A DNA stretch of 24,180 nt, taken from positions 1 through 24,180 of the forward strand of contig JAITSW010000199.1 of the NCBI GenBank assembly GCA_031287505.1. Direction: 5' to 3'. The position numbers and the translations under genes were made by a program. This DNA comes from Propionibacteriaceae bacterium (lineage in GTDB: Bacteria; Actinomycetota; Actinomycetes; Propionibacteriales; Propionibacteriaceae). Positions 16,613-23,884 of this stretch are shown in pieces. The notes beneath the pieces are model-generated. The model was not told the DNA's origin, did no database searches, and saw only the letters and a program-made list of their open reading frames with translations. The stretch's first letter is position 1, and the number at the start of each line of letters is the position of its first letter.

Positions 16613-17335
16613 TTACCTGCCCGGTATGGCGGCTAGAAGTTCTTTGGTGTAAGGGTCGCGGGGGGTGCCAAGCACTTGGGCTGTGGGGCCTTCTTCGACG
16701 ATACCCCCGTCTTTCATGACGGCGACCCGCTGCGCAACGTAGCGGAGCACCGCCAGATTGTGCGAGATGAAGAGCATCGTCAAGCCCAATTCGCGCTGCA
16801 GGGTGCGCACCAGGTTGAGGATGGAACCTTGAATGGAAACATCAAGGGCGGAGGTGATCTCGTCGGCAACTAGCACCGCCGGACGCGCGGCCAGGGCGCG
16901 GGCGATCGCGACTCGCTGACGCTGTCCCCCGGAAAGCCGTGCCGGATAGTCCTTCGCCCGAGCCGGATTCAGGTGGACGAGTTCCAACAGCCGGTTGACC
17001 TGCCCTTCGCGCTCGGCGCGCGCCACCTCTGGCAGGGCTTCGGCAATCGTGTCGCCGATGCGCATCCGCGGATCAAGGGATGAGTAGGGGTCTTGGAAGA
17101 CCATCTGCAACTGCCTAGCCGGGCCATGCCGGGAAACCGGCACCCCGTCGAGAAGCACCCGTCCGACCTGCATCGGAGCTAGCCCGACCGCAGCCCGCGC
17201 CAGGGTGGTTTTGCCCGAACCTGATTCGCCCACCAAACCCACGACGGCGCCGTTGGGAACTTCCAGGGTAACGTCGTTGACAGCCGTCACCGAGCCAAAG
17301 CGGACGGTGATGTTTTCAAAGCGCAGGGTGCTCAC
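16613..17335 (-). CDS. Peptide ABC transporter ATP-binding protein (DppF/OppF-like, short)
   Basis: This 240-aa ATPase powers peptide import together with the fused DppC-DppD protein. Walker A GESGSGKT lies at 36-43, the Q-loop FQDP at 80-83, the signature LSGGQRQR at 134-141, Walker B VLVADE at 154-159 (followed by Ile rather than the common Pro), and H-loop His192. It ends at the position where DppF proteins usually begin their Cys-containing oligopeptide-transporter C-terminal extension, so it is about 80 residues shorter than typical. The GTG start overlaps the upstream stop by 4 nt (GTGA), after a purine-rich stretch. The downstream hydrolase begins 28 nt after its stop. Confidence 0.9.
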   Translation of the reverse strand: MSTLRFENITVRFGSVTAVNDVTLEVPNGAVVGLVGESGSGKTTLARAAVGLAPMQVGRVLLDGVPVSRHGPARQLQMVFQDPYSSLDPRMRIGDTIAEALPEVARAEREGQVNRLLELVHLNPARAKDYPARLSGGQRQRVAIARALAARPAVLVADEITSALDVSIQGSILNLVRTLQRELGLTMLFISHNLAVLRYVAQRVAVMKDGGIVEEGPTAQVLGTPRDPYTKELLAAIPGR

Positions 17336-19356
17336 CGCCCCACCCCCGCCAGCGTCTCGTCAGGCAGATCGTCGTCAATCAGCGTTGGTGCGGGCAGCGG
17401 CTCACCCTTGTGCCAACAGGCAACCTGGCCGGTGTGGACCGGTGATCCCGGCTTACCGCCCAGATTGAGCTCTAAGCGCATCCGGGAAGTCTTAAGCGTG
17501 ATTCCCAGCCCCGGCTTTTTCCGGGTGTCGTCGATCGGGGGAATGGCGTTGCGCAAAAGGGGTTCCCGGGTGCGGCAGATGTCATCGGCCAACGGGCAGC
17601 GCGGGGCGAAAGCGCATCCGCTGAACTGGGTGGATGGATCGGGCTGCGAACCGGGGATAACCGCCAATGGCGAATCAAGGTCGGTAGCAAGGGTTGGCAC
17701 CGCGGCCAGCAGCAGGCGGGTATAGGGATGTTGGGCAACAGCCAGCGCGCTTGCCGGGATATCTTCCACCACCCGGCCGGCGTACATCACCAAGATGCGC
17801 TCGCAGCGTTCGGCAACCAAGGTCAGGTCGTGCGAAATTAGAATCAGCGCCACTTGCTCCTCTTCGCGGACGGAGTCGATGAGGTCGAGTACCTGCTGCT
17901 GCACCGTCACGTCCAAAGAAGTGGTGGGTTCGTCGGCGATGAGCAGCTTTGGGGCAGCCATCAGGCCCATGCCGATCATTGCCCGCTGGCGCATTCCGCC
18001 TGAGAACTCGAAGGGGTGCTGTCCGGCGCGGCGCTGTGGATCTGAGATCCGGACGGCCCGCAGCCGGTCTACCGCCCGCTCCCAAGCGGCGCGGCGGTTC
18101 ATTCCCTGATGGACGCGGGATATCTCGGCCAGCTGTTCGCCGATGCGGCGGGCGGGATTGAACGAGCTCATCGGATCTTGGAAAATCAGCGCCATGGAGG
18201 TGCCCAGGAGCTTGCGTTGGTCTTCTCCCCCGTCCGGGCGCAGCGGCATCCCCAAGAAGGTGATCTCGCCGTCGACTTGCCCGGGCGGCTCGATGAGTTG
18301 CGCAATCGCCAGGCCGGTCAGCGACTTGCCGGCCCCAGATTCGCCCACAATGCCGAGGGCTTCTCCCGGCCGCAAATCAAACGAGACTCCCCGCACCGGG
18401 TTGGAGCCGGGGAAACCCACCTGCAGGTCTGTCACCCGTAGGACTTCCCTGGGGACGGTATTGGCTGCCGAAAAGGCCGCTGGCACTTTGCGGGCGGCGG
18501 TACGGGCGGCGGCGGTGGCGGTGACCCAGCTCCCCGAAGTTTCGACGTTGAAGGCCCGGGCGATTGCCTCTCCGGTGAGGTTGAAGGCCAGCCCGGCGGT
18601 GATCACCAATAAGCCGGGGGCAAGGGCGGCCAGCGGGTTGAGGTAGATCCGGTTGAGCCCCTCGTTCATCAGGCGGCCCCAGTCGAAAGCCGGAGACTGG
18701 ACTCCCAAGCCTAGGAAGGATAGCCCCGAGAAGGTCAGCAGGCAGCTTCCGGCACCGATGGTGGCCTGCACCACCAGCGGCTCGGCGATATTGGGCAGAA
18801 TGTGTTTGAAGAGCACATAGGCCCGCGAGCGCCCGGCTATGCGGGAAGCGGTGACGAAGTCGCGTTCTTGCACACCGGCCACCAGGGTGTGGCAGAGCCG
18901 GGCAAAGGTTGGGGCGCCAGCCAAGCCGATGGCAAATACCGCCCCGACTTCGCCGACCCCGAAGATCACCGCAAAGAACAGGCACAGCAGCAGCCCTGGG
19001 AAGGCGACCAAGATGTTGACCGCCGCAGTTACGAAGCGGCCGATTCTTCTTCCCAGCAGCGCTGGGGCCGAGCCCAGCAAAATGCCCAGGAGGACCCCCA
19101 GCGCGGTTGCCCCCAGTGCCAGTAAAACCGTGAGCCGGGTGGCAACCAAGGTGCGCAACCACAGATCGCGTCCCAACGAGTCGGTGCCAACCCAGTGTTC
19201 GGCCGAAGGCGGGGCAAGAAGGTGGGCGGTGTCGGTTTCGCTGGCGGCTTCGCCCCAAAGCAGCGGGGCAAAGATAGCCAGCAAAAACACCAACCCCAAC
19301 ATGGAAAGCGCCCCCACGCCCAATGGCGTGCGTAAGACGCGTTTGAGCGAGTCCAT
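17332..19356 (-). CDS. Fused peptide ABC transporter permease (DppC-like) and ATPase (DppD-like)
   Basis: This 674-aa fusion holds two normally separate subunits. Residues 1-270 are a DppC-type permease, with GTDSLGRD at 57-64 and the cytoplasmic EAA loop around 172-189 that contacts the ATPase. A linker of about 30 residues follows (Ala/Thr-rich). Residues 305-674 are a DppD-type ATPase: Walker A GESGAGKS 338-345, Q-loop FQDP 392-395, signature FSGGMRQR 451-458, Walker B LLIADEP 471-477, His509, and the oligopeptide-transporter C-terminal motif with Cys 581, 587 and 594. The start ATG shares one base with the permease B stop (TGATG). An open extension to 19434 lies inside the permease B gene and is unlikely to be translated. 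Such fusions occur in actinobacteria. Confidence 0.92.
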   Translation of the reverse strand: MDSLKRVLRTPLGVGALSMLGLVFLLAIFAPLLWGEAASETDTAHLLAPPSAEHWVGTDSLGRDLWLRTLVATRLTVLLALGATALGVLLGILLGSAPALLGRRIGRFVTAAVNILVAFPGLLLCLFFAVIFGVGEVGAVFAIGLAGAPTFARLCHTLVAGVQERDFVTASRIAGRSRAYVLFKHILPNIAEPLVVQATIGAGSCLLTFSGLSFLGLGVQSPAFDWGRLMNEGLNRIYLNPLAALAPGLLVITAGLAFNLTGEAIARAFNVETSGSWVTATAAARTAARKVPAAFSAANTVPREVLRVTDLQVGFPGSNPVRGVSFDLRPGEALGIVGESGAGKSLTGLAIAQLIEPPGQVDGEITFLGMPLRPDGGEDQRKLLGTSMALIFQDPMSSFNPARRIGEQLAEISRVHQGMNRRAAWERAVDRLRAVRISDPQRRAGQHPFEFSGGMRQRAMIGMGLMAAPKLLIADEPTTSLDVTVQQQVLDLIDSVREEEQVALILISHDLTLVAERCERILVMYAGRVVEDIPASALAVAQHPYTRLLLAAVPTLATDLDSPLAVIPGSQPDPSTQFSGCAFAPRCPLADDICRTREPLLRNAIPPIDDTRKKPGLGITLKTSRMRLELNLGGKPGSPVHTGQVACWHKGEPLPAPTLIDDDLPDETLAGVGR

Positions 19357-20351
19357 CAGCGAATCACCGCCGATCTGGGGTCGAGTATGGTCATGGCCAC
19401 GTCCACCAGGGTATTGACTAGGAGCACTCCGCACCCGTAAACCAAGACCACTCCTTGGACGAGCGGATAGTCTTTAACCAGAATTGCCTGGACGATGGTC
19501 GAACCCAGGCCTGGCCAGGCGAACACCGTCTCGACCAGCACCGTTGCCGCAACCATCCCGCTCAACATCAGACCGCCCAACGTCAGGCTGGCGGTCACGG
19601 CATTTGGCAGGGCGTGGCCGAGGTGGATTCGGGTAGCCGACAGCCGTTTGGCACGTGCCGTCCGCACATAGTCTGCCTCTAGCACGGAGAGCATCTCCAC
19701 CCTCACTATTCGGCTGAGGATCGCCGCCGGGCCGACGGCTAGGCTCAGCACCGGCAATATGTAGGAGGAGAGGCCGGTTCTGCCGCCCACCGGCAGCAGG
19801 TGCAGCGAGACGGAGAAGATCCAGACCAGGATCACCCCGATGAGGAAGTCTGGGATAGAACCCAGCACCACGCTCGTCCCGGCGAAGCCCAGATCTAAGA
19901 CTCTGCCGCGGCCTTGGCGGGTGCGGACGGCGACTGCCACCCCGATTGGGACGGCGACGACCACGGAGAGCGCGAAGGCGGAAAGCGCCAACTGGGCAGT
20001 TGCCGCAAAGCGGGTGGCGACGATCTCGGCTACCGGCAGCCGCGAGGTGATCGACATTCCCAGATCGCCGGTGACCAGGCCTTGCAGAAAATGCCAGTAT
20101 TGCAATGGCAGCGGATCGTTTAGGCCCAAGTTTTGCCGGGTAGTTTCCACCAACTCCTGGGATGCGGTGAGTCCCAGCGAAGAACGCACCGGATCGCCCG
20201 GAATTAGGTGAATCATGGCAAAGGCGGCAGTGATCAACACCCAGAGCGAGACCAGCAGTTGCCCGGTTCGCCGCAAGGCAAAACGAACCCAGTGGCGAGC
20301 CCCGGCGGAGAGGAAGTCTCCGCCGGAGGCGGCGTTCTCAAGTGCACTCAC
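19356..20351 (-). CDS. Peptide ABC transporter permease (DppB/OppB-like)
   Basis: This 331-aa integral membrane subunit has an N-terminal hydrophobic segment followed by IHLIPGDPVRSSLG (about residues 47-60), the conserved motif of DppB permeases. About five more membrane segments follow, with the EAA-type loop (RVEMLSVLEADYVRTARAKR) before the last ones. It pairs with the permease half of the next gene to form the channel. The start is a GTG with a weak ribosome site (GGGCTGCTG). It is separated from the binding-protein gene by 132 nt containing a REP-like palindrome, which is by far the widest gap in the cluster. Confidence 0.9.
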   Translation of the reverse strand: MSALENAASGGDFLSAGARHWVRFALRRTGQLLVSLWVLITAAFAMIHLIPGDPVRSSLGLTASQELVETTRQNLGLNDPLPLQYWHFLQGLVTGDLGMSITSRLPVAEIVATRFAATAQLALSAFALSVVVAVPIGVAVAVRTRQGRGRVLDLGFAGTSVVLGSIPDFLIGVILVWIFSVSLHLLPVGGRTGLSSYILPVLSLAVGPAAILSRIVRVEMLSVLEADYVRTARAKRLSATRIHLGHALPNAVTASLTLGGLMLSGMVAATVLVETVFAWPGLGSTIVQAILVKDYPLVQGVVLVYGCGVLLVNTLVDVAMTILDPRSAVIR

Positions 20352-20400
20352 CAGCAGCCCATCCGTATCGATTCTGTCTTGACGCGTCGGCTAGGCTCTG

Positions 20401-20457
20401 ACGTCATTCTCACAGACCCTTGCGTTATTGCGGAACTGCGAAGCAGACGCAGATCCG
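20401..20457. repeat. REP-like palindromic element inside the transporter operon
   Basis: The 132-nt gap between the binding-protein and permease genes holds a palindromic element. TGCGT (20421-20425, read on +) is mirrored by ACGCA (20447-20451), enclosing CTGC-GAA-GCAG (20436-20446). The segment GAACTGCGAAGCAGACG closely resembles GAAACTGCGAAGCAGGCG at 23631-23648 and the preceding GTTATTGCG resembles GTCATCGCG there, so both belong to one interspersed family. In the transcript it would form a hairpin right after the binding-protein gene. Confidence 0.65.
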
Positions 20458-20483
20458 AATTGCGGGCGTCACGACCTGGAATC

Positions 20484-22082
20484 TCACTCTGTCATGCGAA
20501 TTGTCGCCGGAATTATGTACCCGACCCGGTCAAACTCGGCGCCGCTGCCGAATAACTTGATCGGATTGCTGGCGAATGGAATCACATCCACCGCCTTGAC
20601 GAGTTCGGCGTCGGCGGCCAGCCAGGTGGCGCAACCGTCTTGTCCGTTGATCTTGGACGCCTGAGCTACCTTTTCCTCGTAGGCGGGGTTAGAGATGTTG
20701 CCGAAGTTCATGCCGCCCTCGGCCACTCCCGCACCGGAAACCAGGCCGGTGATCTGGTCGGGGCTGGAGAGGTTTACCGGCTCCCAGGCCACGTCCCAAG
20801 CGCCGGAGCCGAAGAGGATGCCCTGCATCTGGTCGGTTGGAAGCCCCTGCGCCTGCACGTCGATTCCGAGTTCTTTCCAGGCTGCGGTGGCCAATTCAGC
20901 GGCCGCAGCTCCGCCGCTGCCCAACGCGGTGTCGTGCAGGAAGGTGATCGTTAGCGGCTTGCCGTCTTTTGTGCGAACGCCGTTAGCCCCGGCTTTCCAC
21001 CCGGCTTGGTCAAGAGCCGCGCCCGCTGCCGTTTTGTCAAAGGCGGGCAGGTTGGCGGTGACCGAGTCACCTGGACAGGGCACCGGGTCGGAGGTCTCGA
21101 AGCTAGTCGCGGGCACTCCGGTGCCGGAGGTGATGACGGAACGCAACTCGGCCAAATCAACTGCTTGAACCAGGGCTTTGCGGATGACCGGATCGGAGGT
21201 CACGTGGTCGGCAGCCTCGTTGGCCCACTGTTCGCCCAAAACCATCAGAGCGTCCACGCTGAACAAATTGGCCGCAGCCAGCCGCTGGGCGTCCGGCCCT
21301 ATCACCATGGCCGCATTGAGCTCTTTGCCAAGCAGCATATTCGCAGCCGTGGTTTCGTCGGCGATCACCCTGAGCTCGACAGCGCTCGGAGCCCCCGGCA
21401 AGACATTGGTGGCACCGTCAGGGCCCCAGGCGTAGCCCTCGCGCAGGGTGTACGAGTAGTGGTCGTTCGGAACCGCTTCTTTGAGGACGAAGGGGCCGGT
21501 GCCGTTTGTGGCCGCTGCCAGCGTAGAGCGGTCGGCCAGGCCGGCATCGCAAACCATAAAGAGATTGGACAACGTGGACAGCGCGAACGGAGCCGGCTGG
21601 GTAAGCTTCAAAGTCAGGGTCTTGGTGGCGTCATCGGCAGTGGCCTCGATACCCGCCGGAAGGAACGCCCCCAGCAGCGGGGAGGCGTTCTCGGGATTGC
21701 TGACGAAGGTGATGTTGGCGGCGGCAGTGGACGCCTTGAACTCGGCACCGTCGGAGCAGGTCACGCCGTCTTTGATCTTGAGGGTTATCTCGTCGCCGTC
21801 TTGCGACCATTCGCTGGCCAAACCGCTGGTGATCTTGCCGGCTTTGTCCATGTTGATGAGCGGATCGTAGGCGAAGGCCGACGCCCAGTAAAGATGCGAT
21901 CCGACACTCATTTGCGGATCGAGGGCTCCCGGATCGGCTGACAGCGCCAGCGTGAAGGTCTTGGCACTTGGCCCGGACGGATTGGATGGGTCAGGCCCCG
22001 GTGCGGCTGGCCCGCTACAGGAGGCCAAAGCAAGGGTGCCGGCAAGCACCGCCAACAAGGTGGCGCGGTAGGGGGTTTTCAT
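20484..22082 (-). CDS. Peptide ABC transporter substrate-binding lipoprotein (family 5)
   Basis: This 532-aa extracytoplasmic solute-binding protein is of the DppA/OppA type. It has a lipoprotein signal peptide (charged start, hydrophobic core 8-20, lipobox L19-A20-S21-C22) and a Pro/Ser-rich spacer. The family body then follows: LALSADPGALDPQMS near 45, YDPLI near 72, and GLASEWSQDGDEITLKIKDGV near 88. It should be anchored by a lipid on Cys22 outside the membrane and deliver peptides to the permease pair. The start is supported by AAGGAG 11 nt upstream of the ATG. It follows the first hydrolase gene by only 33 nt. The substrate is inferred from the family and from the epimerase and hydrolase neighbours. 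Confidence 0.92.
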   Translation of the reverse strand: MKTPYRATLLAVLAGTLALASCSGPAAPGPDPSNPSGPSAKTFTLALSADPGALDPQMSVGSHLYWASAFAYDPLINMDKAGKITSGLASEWSQDGDEITLKIKDGVTCSDGAEFKASTAAANITFVSNPENASPLLGAFLPAGIEATADDATKTLTLKLTQPAPFALSTLSNLFMVCDAGLADRSTLAAATNGTGPFVLKEAVPNDHYSYTLREGYAWGPDGATNVLPGAPSAVELRVIADETTAANMLLGKELNAAMVIGPDAQRLAAANLFSVDALMVLGEQWANEAADHVTSDPVIRKALVQAVDLAELRSVITSGTGVPATSFETSDPVPCPGDSVTANLPAFDKTAAGAALDQAGWKAGANGVRTKDGKPLTITFLHDTALGSGGAAAAELATAAWKELGIDVQAQGLPTDQMQGILFGSGAWDVAWEPVNLSSPDQITGLVSGAGVAEGGMNFGNISNPAYEEKVAQASKINGQDGCATWLAADAELVKAVDVIPFASNPIKLFGSGAEFDRVGYIIPATIRMTE

Positions 22083-22115
22083 TTCTGTTCTTTCTCCTTA
22101 TGAGGGGGTATTGAG

Positions 22116-23489
22116 TCAATCTGCCCGGCGAACTGCTCGACCATAGTGGATGTGGGTGGCTTTTGAGGCCTGGTCGCCCACGAATGCGTAGACGGGATAC
22201 ACCCCGCCGGCGGGTTCTTTCCCCACCAGCAGGTCGGCGGCCAGCGGGACGAGCTCGGCGGTGCTCGGCTGCTCGCCGAGTTCCGCCTCGATTCCCTTGG
22301 GGACGCGATCCAGCCAGATGGTGCCGTCTTCCTCTCGGACGGTGAGGTCGAAACTGGCGTCCGAATAGGTGCCGGAGATGTATGCCAGGTCGATGGGAGC
22401 CGGCGTCGGCGGCGGGGTGTAGCGCGGCGGCAGGTCGACGCCGGCCAATTCTTTGACGAGGCCGACGACTATGTCTTGGTAGATCCCGAAGAATCCACCC
22501 CCGTTCGTCAGCGCGGCCAGGGCAAGTTTTTGCCCGGGGATGACGCACAAGAATGCTGCTTGGCCGATAGTGCCCCCGGTGTGGTGGACGACCAAGGTGT
22601 CCCCGATGTGGGTGAGATCCCATCCCAAGCCCCAGGAATCCCCCATAGAACGCAGCGGCGGCACCGCAACTTGCGGAGTTTGCATGGCGGCAACCGATTT
22701 TTCGCTCAGGACGCGGGTGCCATCGGGAGCCAGCCCGCCTGCGATGTGCAGTTGCGCGAAGCCAACTAAATCTCGCGCCGTCATGGAGAGCATAGAACCG
22801 GCACCCTGGTTTGAACGCGGCAGCGCCCAAATAGTGGTGGGGACTAGGCCGTCCGACCCGGGCGAATGGCCTACGGCAGCCCTGCGCAAGATAGCTTCGT
22901 CAGCGCTGGGGCAGACATGCTCCAGCCCCAGCGGGTTGGCAATTCTTTCCACCAGCACTTGCGCGAAAGGTGCCCCGCGGAGCTTTTCAATCAAGTGGGC
23001 AAGCACGGCAAAGGCGGTGTTGTTGTAGGAGAACATCTCTCCGGGGGTAAACACCTGCGCGGCATTGACAAGGGTGGACACATACTTCTCGATGGCGTCC
23101 TCGCCGCGTCCGGTATCGGTGAAAATATCCCCGTCAAAACCAGCGGTGTGGCTGAGCATTTGCCGAATGGTGATGGATGCCGCCGCTTCGGCGTCGGCAA
23201 GGGCAAATCCCGGAAGGTGGGTGACCAGTTTGTCGTCAAGGTCGATCAATCCGTCGTCCGCCAACTGCATTACCAGCGTGGCCGTCCACACCTTGGTGAT
23301 AGAGCCGATCTGGAAAACGGAATCGACGGTGGTATCCACCCCGGTGGCCAAGCTGACTTTGCCCGCTGCGGCTTCCCAGATTCGCCCGTCTTTTAAAACC
23401 GCCACCTGGGCACCGGGTACTCCATGCTGTTCAACGGCATGCGAAAGCCTCGCAGAAAGCGATTCCAAAACCGCATTGCTTTGAGTCAC
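22116..23489 (-). CDS. Serine hydrolase, beta-lactamase class C / peptidase S12-like (first copy)
   Basis: With the GTG start at 23489 this is a 457-aa protein with SITK (Ser63, Lys66), YNN (Tyr155, Asn157) and HTG (303-305), plus a C-terminal beta-rich domain of about 100 residues. It is a paralogue of the hydrolase at 15190-16584: GVPGAQ, FQIGSI, TDTGRG/VDTGRG and GDSWGL blocks recur in the same order. There is no signal peptide, so it is probably cytosolic. The GTG was preferred because the distance to the GVPGAQ block then equals that of the paralogue and because TACTCT lies exactly 6 nt upstream (leaderless geometry). A tandem ATG at 23537/23534 is the alternative. The open frame reaches 23681 but there it only translates palindromic repeats. 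It is probably the first gene of the seven-gene cluster. Confidence 0.85.
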   Translation of the reverse strand: MTQSNAVLESLSARLSHAVEQHGVPGAQVAVLKDGRIWEAAAGKVSLATGVDTTVDSVFQIGSITKVWTATLVMQLADDGLIDLDDKLVTHLPGFALADAEAAASITIRQMLSHTAGFDGDIFTDTGRGEDAIEKYVSTLVNAAQVFTPGEMFSYNNTAFAVLAHLIEKLRGAPFAQVLVERIANPLGLEHVCPSADEAILRRAAVGHSPGSDGLVPTTIWALPRSNQGAGSMLSMTARDLVGFAQLHIAGGLAPDGTRVLSEKSVAAMQTPQVAVPPLRSMGDSWGLGWDLTHIGDTLVVHHTGGTIGQAAFLCVIPGQKLALAALTNGGGFFGIYQDIVVGLVKELAGVDLPPRYTPPPTPAPIDLAYISGTYSDASFDLTVREEDGTIWLDRVPKGIEAELGEQPSTAELVPLAADLLVGKEPAGGVYPVYAFVGDQASKATHIHYGRAVRRAD

Positions 23490-23495
23490 GAAAGA

Positions 23496-23501
23496 AGAGT
23501 A
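23496..23501 (-). promoter_or_regulatory. Candidate leaderless -10 box (TACTCT) for the peptide cluster
   Basis: On the - strand TACTCT (TANNNT pattern) is followed by TCTTTC and then the GTG at 23489, placing the predicted transcription start at the start codon. No Shine-Dalgarno sequence precedes this GTG. No clear -35 element is seen. Confidence 0.45.
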
Positions 23502-23554
23502 CGACAGTGGATTATCGGTGCCGGTTGTGTCCATCATCCGGCGCAGACCGCCGG

Positions 23555-23671
23555 CTTCCCCACGCCATCGCGAAATGCGATGCGGCGACTGCGGGGAAAG
23601 ACGGTCAGAGTGACTTCCCCACGTCATCGCGAAACTGCGAAGCAGGCGGGGCTTCGCAAGTGTGGGCATCC
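23555..23671. repeat. Two copies of a REP-like palindromic element
   Basis: Two copies begin with CTTCCCCACG(C/T)CATCGCGAAA at 23555 and 23614, 59 nt apart. In the first, CTTCCCC is mirrored by GGGGAAAG (23593-23600) with CGCCATCGC facing GCGATGCGGCG inside, making a long imperfect hairpin. In the second, TGCGAAGC (23636-23643) pairs perfectly with GCTTCGCA (23651-23658) around a 7-nt loop. The same motif recurs at 20401-20457. They lie upstream of the cluster's first gene and make a spurious N-terminal extension in its frame. Confidence 0.7.
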
Positions 23672-23830
23672 TCTCGAACACCTGCTGTGCATCCTGACAG
23701 CAGCAGGCTGGGCTTCGCAGGTGCGGGCAGCTAGTGTGCCGGGCGGTTGTGGGCGTTTTTCACCTGGCTGGGCTTCGCGGGAGCGGGCATCCTAGGCGGG
23801 ATCACCGCGTTGCCGGGCGGTTTGCCCATG
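23641..23830. repeat. Degenerate tandem repeats of about 60 bp
   Basis: Three units share the core GGGCTTCGC followed by (A/G)(A/G)G(T/A)G(T/C)GGGCA, with cores at about 23650, 23711 and 23771, so the period is 60-61 bp. Units two and three also share the exact 12-mer TGCCGGGCGGTT (23737-23748 and 23811-23822). Unit one contains a further hairpin, CCTGCTG (23681-23687) with CAGCAGG (23701-23707). No protein-coding signal was seen. Together with the palindromes this fills most of the gap 23490-23884 between two divergent genes. Confidence 0.65.
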
Positions 23831-23872
23831 CAGGAGATTTCAGGTCAGGTCGGCAATGGCAATACTCGGCGG

Positions 23873-23878
23873 TAGAGT
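23873..23878 (+). promoter_or_regulatory. Candidate leaderless -10 box (TAGAGT) for the rhomboid gene
   Basis: TAGAGT is followed by TGGCCT and then the GTG at 23885, again exactly 6 nt. No Shine-Dalgarno sequence precedes the GTG. The box fits the actinobacterial TANNNT pattern. Confidence 0.5.
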
Positions 23879-23884
23879 TGGCCT

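Noticed and set aside
19357..19434. 26-residue extension of the permease-ATPase fusion
   Set aside because: It lies within the permease B gene; the TGATG junction gives a natural coupled start at 19356 that fits DppC N-termini.
21006..21941. Open frame of 311 aa on the + strand opposite the binding-protein gene
   Set aside because: It is Gly/Arg-rich, antisense to a clear lipoprotein gene and lacks any family signature.
23490..23681. N-terminal extension of the first hydrolase up to 23681
   Set aside because: It translates palindromic repeats (AKPRLLRSFAMTWG and similar), has no counterpart in the paralogue, and no ribosome site.
23555..23830. Possible CRISPR array
   Set aside because: The units are degenerate along their whole length, there is no constant repeat with unique spacers, and no cas gene is near.
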